Shown here piece after piece: positions 13,811 to 17,523 of a DNA stretch of 17,523 nt (its first letter is position 1; every line of letters begins with the position of its first letter). The notes under the pieces are model-generated. The model was not told where the DNA came from. It was given only the letters and a program-made list of their open reading frames with translations, and did not search any database. Where the stretch lies: NCBI GenBank assembly GCA_012512335.1, contig JAAZEK010000323.1, positions 1 through 17,523 on the forward strand. The letters run 5' to 3'. A program made the translations under genes and the position numbers. The DNA is from Clostridiales bacterium (lineage in GTDB: Bacteria; Bacillota; Clostridia; Caldicoprobacterales; DTU083).

Positions 13811-15472
13811 TTGAATAGAAGCATACTGGAAACCAGAGTGATAAGCTCTCTGGAAAAGGTTTTCCTAGATGAGGAACTATCCGCATCTGTGTGGGACAAG
13901 GGTTCCATGCTAAATAATGAAGTTTATTCATTTCAGATCGCATATAGGATTCAACCTGATGCATCTGAGGAAAGGGTAAAATGTAAAATCGACTTAAGAG
14001 CAGATGATAAGCTACTAGGCTGTCTGTCAGTAAGGCAGGTTATTTCCATAAATTCAGATTTCCCTGTTGGTGAAAATCATGACCAATATCTGCTACGGAC
14101 AGAGCCAGGGCTGTATCCTGAACTTTTAAAGCCAATAGTTGAATCTGTAGAAGCCAGTAAACAGTGGCAAACTCTATGGATAACAGTTAATTCAGATAGA
14201 AAAATATTCGAATCCGATGAATATGTTATACACCTTAACTTTTTAGATGAAGGCGGCGGACAAGAGCTGGCTGCTGAAAGTTTCAATTTAAGTATTTTAG
14301 ACTGTGCTTTGCCCGAACAGACACTTATCCATACCATGTGGTTCCATACAGATTGTATTGCTACCTACTACAAGGATGAAGTTTTTAGTGACGCTCATTG
14401 GACTAGAATTGAGCAGTTCATGAAAAAAGCTACAGCTCACGGTATCAATATGATATTAACTCCTATCTTTACACCACCTTTAGATACTGAAGTAGGCGGT
14501 GAGCGACCTACAGTTCAGCTTGTTGATGTGGTGCAGGAAGGCGATAAGTATCAGTTTGGCTTTGATCGTTTAAAAAGATGGGTTTCTCTAAGTTTAGAAT
14601 CTGGTTTTAAGTATTTTGAGTTTGCCCATTTATTTACACAATGGGGTGCAAAGCATGCGCCGAAAATTATGGCTATGGTAAAGGGAGAAGAGAAACGTAT
14701 CTTTGGATGGGATACCGATGCCACAGGACCTGAATATGAAAATTTCCTAGATCAGTTTTTGCCCGCTCTTGTAGAGTTTATTAATGAGAATGGACTTGAG
14801 AAAGTAAGTTATTTCCATGTATCCGATGAACCTTCAGTAGAGGCTATTCCCTTTTATGAGAGTGCTTCGAAAATTCTAAAAAAACACTTAAAGGGATTCC
14901 CCATTATGGATGCCCTGTCCAGTTATTCCTTCTATGAAAAAGGATTAGTTGAAAAACCTATACCTGGCAGCAATCATATAGAACCTTTCCTGGAAAACAA
15001 TGTTCCAGATTTGTGGACCTATTATTGCGTCAGCCAGTGGGATAAGGTATCTAATCGTTTCTTTGCTATGCCCTCTGCCCGTAATAGGATTTTAGGAATT
15101 CAGTTGTATAAGTTCCAGATACGAGGATTTTTGCAATGGGGATACAATTTCTATTACAGTCAATATTCCAAACGGGCCATCGACCCATTTGTGGTTACAG
15201 ATTGTGGGAAAGCTTTCCCCTCGGGAGATCCTTTTGTGGTTTACCCTGGCGAAGATGGACCATTGGATTCTCTTAGATTTGAAGTGTTTTATGACGCCCT
15301 GCAAGATCTGAGAGCGTTAAATCTCTTGGAAGAAAAGATTGGCAGAAACGAAGTGATAGCCCTTCTGGAGGAAGGACTAGAAGAACCCATAACCTTCTCT
15401 GTATATCCCAGAGATGAGGAATGGTTATTAAACAAAAGAGAACAAATTAATGCTATGCTGGCAAATTGCTAG
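13811..15472 (+). CDS. DUF4091 protein, GH123-like glycoside hydrolase
   Basis: A 553-residue protein with an N-terminal beta-rich part (about 1-180) and a C-terminal TIM-barrel-like DUF4091 region. In GH123 N-acetyl-beta-galactosaminidases an Asp-Glu pair acts in substrate-assisted cleavage; YFHVSDEPS places that pair at D339-E340. Other family marks are WTYYCVSQW, RILGIQLYKFQIRGFLQWGYNFYYS and the PGEDGPLDSLRFEVFYDALQD ending. The start is TTG, chosen because GGAGGT lies 8 nt upstream and no ATG fits. No signal peptide is seen, so it should act inside the cell. It follows the CBM9-like gene by 15 nt and ends at a strong terminator. Likely a hydrolase of an amino-sugar glycoside, but specificity is not provable here. 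Confidence 0.82.
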   Translation: MNRSILETRVISSLEKVFLDEELSASVWDKGSMLNNEVYSFQIAYRIQPDASEERVKCKIDLRADDKLLGCLSVRQVISINSDFPVGENHDQYLLRTEPGLYPELLKPIVESVEASKQWQTLWITVNSDRKIFESDEYVIHLNFLDEGGGQELAAESFNLSILDCALPEQTLIHTMWFHTDCIATYYKDEVFSDAHWTRIEQFMKKATAHGINMILTPIFTPPLDTEVGGERPTVQLVDVVQEGDKYQFGFDRLKRWVSLSLESGFKYFEFAHLFTQWGAKHAPKIMAMVKGEEKRIFGWDTDATGPEYENFLDQFLPALVEFINENGLEKVSYFHVSDEPSVEAIPFYESASKILKKHLKGFPIMDALSSYSFYEKGLVEKPIPGSNHIEPFLENNVPDLWTYYCVSQWDKVSNRFFAMPSARNRILGIQLYKFQIRGFLQWGYNFYYSQYSKRAIDPFVVTDCGKAFPSGDPFVVYPGEDGPLDSLRFEVFYDALQDLRALNLLEEKIGRNEVIALLEEGLEEPITFSVYPRDEEWLLNKREQINAMLANC

Positions 15473-15481
15473 TGAATAAAC

Positions 15482-15517
15482 AAAACGGTTTCCCATAGAC
15501 GAGGAAACCGTTTTTTT
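15482..15517. terminator. Strong terminator between convergent genes
   Basis: AAAACGGTTTCC and GGAAACCGTTTT form a 12-bp perfect stem with a 9-nt loop, followed by a T run on the plus strand. On the minus strand it is followed by TTTTGTTTATT, so it likely ends both the DUF4091 and the isomerase transcripts. Confidence 0.88.
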
Positions 15518-15567
15518 CTTACTTATACTTAAATATCTTAATCATTTTTTTTGCTTAGTAAACTGCA

Positions 15568-16398
15568 TTATATACCCAAGCTTTTTAGATATTTGCGACT
15601 GAGTTCAGCGCATTCAATTGCGGTTTTCCCCATGGAAGGCTTATCTTGCTCTACTACAAGCCATTCAGCGCCTGCTTCTTCAGAGGCAGTTAATATGGCA
15701 GGGAAGTTCTGTACGCCGTATCCTACTGGGCGGAAACCAAAGGTTTCTTCCTCATGCTCATCTACTTCTTCGGATTCAATACCGATAAGTTCGTACATTT
15801 GCTCCGGCTTTTCCCTTCCACCCATAACGAAATCTTTTAAGTGTACAACAGGTGCCCTTCCCGAATACTTTCTAACATAATTTGCAGGTTCCTCCCCTGC
15901 TACATTTACCCAACAGGTGTCGATTTCAGTTTTAAGCAAATCCGATGGAACTGTCTGGTATAGCACATCTAAAGCATATTCTCCATCTATCTTTTTAAAT
16001 TCAAAATCATGGTTGTGATAGAGAAGCTGGATGTCATGTTTTTTGGTAGCCTCGCCTAAGAATTCGATATCTTTAATGGTTTGCGCAAAGCCTTCAGTTC
16101 CTGGCCTGCGGTCTTCATTAAGATAGGGGACTGCAATAAACTTACACCCAATTTCGGCATATCCAGCAATTACCTTATCGGGATCAGAAAGCATTTCGTC
16201 TAAAGGAACGTGTGCAGAAATAGGGATTAAACCAATCTCCTCCACCATGCTTTTTACTTCTGCAGGTGTGTGGCCATATAAGCCTGCAAATTCAACTCCA
16301 TCATATCCCATTTCCTTAATCTTCTGTAAGGTTCCTTTCAGATCTTTTTCAGCAAAATCTCTCACCGAGTAAACCTGCAAAGCAACAGAAAAGGCCAT
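15568..16398 (-). CDS. Sugar phosphate isomerase/epimerase (xylose isomerase-like TIM barrel)
   Basis: A 276-residue barrel of the AP-endonuclease-2/xylose-isomerase-like family. The opening ALQVYSVRDFAEKDLKGTLQKI and GYDGVEFAGLYG are typical. Candidate metal ligands are H128/H130 (LYHNHDFEF), D160 (EIDTCW), H186 (VVHLKDF) and E250 (LVVEQD). A very acidic segment at 208-218 (SEEVDEHEEE) is unusual. AGGAGGT stands 8 nt before the ATG. Members isomerise, epimerise or dehydrate sugars and inositols; the exact substrate cannot be given. It converges on the CBM9/DUF4091 pair, which suggests a shared sugar catabolism. It has its own promoter at 16476-16504. Confidence 0.85.
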   Translation of the reverse strand: MAFSVALQVYSVRDFAEKDLKGTLQKIKEMGYDGVEFAGLYGHTPAEVKSMVEEIGLIPISAHVPLDEMLSDPDKVIAGYAEIGCKFIAVPYLNEDRRPGTEGFAQTIKDIEFLGEATKKHDIQLLYHNHDFEFKKIDGEYALDVLYQTVPSDLLKTEIDTCWVNVAGEEPANYVRKYSGRAPVVHLKDFVMGGREKPEQMYELIGIESEEVDEHEEETFGFRPVGYGVQNFPAILTASEEAGAEWLVVEQDKPSMGKTAIECAELSRKYLKSLGI

Positions 16399-16475
16399 AA
16401 TAATTTACCTCCTGTTATAAAAATTATTGATAATCAAAAAACTGTCTCATAGTAATCATGCACAACTTTGGTAAA

Positions 16476-16504
16476 ATTATATAACAAGGACTGTAAAAAA
16501 GCAA
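16476..16504 (-). promoter_or_regulatory. Promoter of the sugar isomerase gene
   Basis: Minus strand TTGCTT (16504-16499), 17-nt spacer, TATAAT (16481-16476), giving a leader of about 70 nt. Confidence 0.6.
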
Positions 16505-16736
16505 GTTCAGCAAAAATAAATCCCAAGAAAAGCATGTAAGAAGTTACTGTACACTGAGCGGAAAAATAATAAATATATTCCAGTCGCTGTTGCTTATTTT
16601 GACGTGAACAGTAACTGTAAGAAGTGATGACTATTTAGAAGATGGCAAAGTAGTGGAAGCTGATTTCAAACTTTAAGATTTGAAAGTAACTAGAATTGGT
16701 GAAGATGCTACAATTGTACAAGTCTATGAGAACTGA
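16497..16736 (+). pseudogene. Decayed gene remnant interrupted by a small repeat element
   Basis: The frame ending at the stop at 16734 reads DDYLEDGKVVEADFKL, an in-frame TAA at 16674, then DLKVTRIGEDATIVQVYEN. It looks like the C-terminal part of a real protein, with sensible charge pattern and hydrophobic spacing but no start and a premature stop. Removing the 75-bp element at 16542-16616 with one copy of its flanking repeat joins the frame to KSQEKHVRS upstream. The family is not recognised; a SnoaL/DUF4440-like small protein is a guess. The 3' end appears to have been reused as promoter for the agmatine deiminase gene. Confidence 0.45.
16542..16616. mobile_element. 75-bp MITE-like element with inverted ends and flanking direct repeat
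   Basis: The ends AGTTACTGTACAC (16542-16554) and GTGAACAGTAACT (16604-16616) are inverted repeats matching at 12 of 13 positions. GTAAGA occurs immediately outside both ends (16536-16541 and 16617-16622), as a target duplication would; the identity can be read as 9 bp, GTAAGAAGT. The interior holds the 31-bp core shared with 12980-13010, and AAAATAA/TTATTTT allow an inner stem. It is too short to encode a transposase, so it would move in trans. Confidence 0.6.
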
Positions 16737-16742
16737 TATACT
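16714..16742 (+). promoter_or_regulatory. Candidate extended -10 promoter of agmatine deiminase
   Basis: TGATATACT (16734-16742) is an extended -10 box, with a weak -35 TTGTAC (16714-16719) 17 nt upstream. It overlaps the stop codon of the gene remnant. Confidence 0.4.
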
Positions 16743-16776
16743 ATTAACAGGGAAAAAAGTTTGAGGAGGTGCCCAT

Positions 16777-17523
16777 ATTCATCCCAATCAGATAGGATTT
16801 TATATGCCTGCAGAATGGTCTGCTCATGATCGTACTTTTTTGTCATGGCCTGTTCAAGCTTCCATGTGCTATCCAGAGGATTACAACAGAGTAAGCAAGG
16901 ACTATTACCAGAGCTTAGTCAAGGCAATTGCTGAATTTGAGCCTGTAACGGTCATAATCAATCCTGAAGAAATTGAAGAATTTGGAGCGCAGATACAGAG
17001 CATAGATACAACTTATCCAGTGGACTTCCTAGCCATTCCACATAACGACGCCTGGCTTAGAGATAATGGCCCTACCTTTGTGATAAATGATCAAGACGGG
17101 ATGGCTGGTGTCAACTGGGATTTTAACGCTTGGGGCGAGAAATATTCTCCATGGGATTTGGACAATGGGGTTGCGCCTAAAATTCTGGACCACTATGACA
17201 TACAGCGCTTTGATGTGCCACTGATCATGGAGGGTGGTTCCATTCATACTGATGGGGAAGGCACCATACTGACTACTGAGGAATGTCTGCTAAATCCCAA
17301 TCGGAACTCTTCCCTAAGCAAAGACGAAATTGAGAAGTATTTGCATTCCTATTTAGGGGCTGAGCAAGTGATATGGCTAAAGCGTGGTTTATATGGGGAT
17401 GAAACCGATGGGCACATAGACAACATTGCTTGCTTTGCAGCACCAGGTAAAATATTACTGCAAGTATGTGCAGATAAGGATGATCCAAATTACGATATTT
17501 CCCGGGAAAATGTTCAGATTCTG
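16777..17523 (+). CDS. aguA: Agmatine deiminase, 5' part, apparent ATT start
   Basis: 249 codons are visible and the frame runs off the right edge. The family (PF04371) hydrolyses agmatine to N-carbamoylputrescine and ammonia in polyamine synthesis or arginine-derived energy pathways. Marks: GFYMPAEW, FLSWP, NDAWLRDNGP (D96), FNAWG, EGGS (E152) and TDGHIDN (H213, D215); the nucleophilic Cys lies beyond the edge. The first in-frame ATG is 16804, inside the conserved MPAEW. The codons before it read HPNQIGFY and match the family N-terminus (for example TPKQDGFRMP in Enterococcus). Between the in-frame TGA at 16762 and 16804 there is no ATG, GTG or TTG, but ATT at 16777 lies 6 nt after GGAGGT. 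I therefore start there; annotation software may choose 16804. Confidence 0.88.
   Translation, partial: MHPNQIGFYMPAEWSAHDRTFLSWPVQASMCYPEDYNRVSKDYYQSLVKAIAEFEPVTVIINPEEIEEFGAQIQSIDTTYPVDFLAIPHNDAWLRDNGPTFVINDQDGMAGVNWDFNAWGEKYSPWDLDNGVAPKILDHYDIQRFDVPLIMEGGSIHTDGEGTILTTEECLLNPNRNSSLSKDEIEKYLHSYLGAEQVIWLKRGLYGDETDGHIDNIACFAAPGKILLQVCADKDDPNYDISRENVQIL

Noticed and set aside
16427..16437. TTGATAATCAA, resembling half of a Fur box
   Set aside because: An 11-bp AT-rich palindrome is too short and too common here, and nothing nearby relates to iron.
17029..17488. Two minus-strand open frames opposite agmatine deiminase
   Set aside because: Both lie opposite a well-conserved coding region and show no features of their own.

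Overview
The window comes from a low-GC, AT-rich Firmicute, most likely an anaerobic clostridium of the Alkaliphilus / Peptostreptococcaceae sort. This rests on strong AGGAGG-type ribosome binding sites, consensus sigma-A promoters, U-tailed hairpin terminators and the family mix (Firmicute-type GMP reductase, YqjM-type ene-reductase, ECF thiamine transporter ThiT under a TPP riboswitch, CadC/CadA metal efflux). The genus is a guess. No tRNA, rRNA, CRISPR array or autonomous transposase was seen.

Layout. (1) 1-2918: the 3' end of a BREX-BrxD-like (DUF2791) ATPase gene and, 5 nt behind it, a large Lhr-like DEVH helicase. Together they look like the tail of a defence or DNA-processing operon entering from the left. 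(2) 2950-5843: a zinc/cadmium/lead resistance unit, made of a consensus promoter with an 11-bp-arm operator, a CadC/SmtB repressor, a separate small HMA metal-binding protein and a P1B-2 ATPase, closed by a terminator that probably also serves the convergent guaC. (3) 5961-8336, minus strand: guaC with its own promoter, and a coenzyme F420-0:L-glutamate ligase family gene divergent from a LysR regulator. (4) 8512-12009, plus strand: lysR, an M81 (MlrC-like) metallopeptidase and an Old Yellow Enzyme; the last two are probably one operon. (5) 12006-12917, minus strand: thiT behind a promoter, a TPP riboswitch and an intrinsic terminator, with stop codons of thiT and the ene-reductase nested in one TTAA. 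(6) 13063-16504: a CBM9-like protein and a GH123-like DUF4091 protein, convergent with a sugar phosphate isomerase/epimerase across a bidirectional terminator, which looks like a small intracellular carbohydrate module. (7) 16490-16740: a decayed gene remnant interrupted by a 75-bp MITE-like element with inverted ends and a flanking direct repeat. A 31-bp core of that element recurs exactly near 12980. (8) 16777 to the right edge: agmatine deiminase, which appears to start at an ATT codon.

The genes form several independent small transcription units rather than one pathway. The less ordinary points are the left-edge ATPase-helicase pair, the apparent ATT start of agmatine deiminase, the MITE-like element with flanking duplication, and a visible antiterminator pairing in the thiT leader. 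The two gaps longer than 300 bases (12666-13165 and 16399-16776) hold the riboswitch, promoters, repeat copies and the gene remnant described below.
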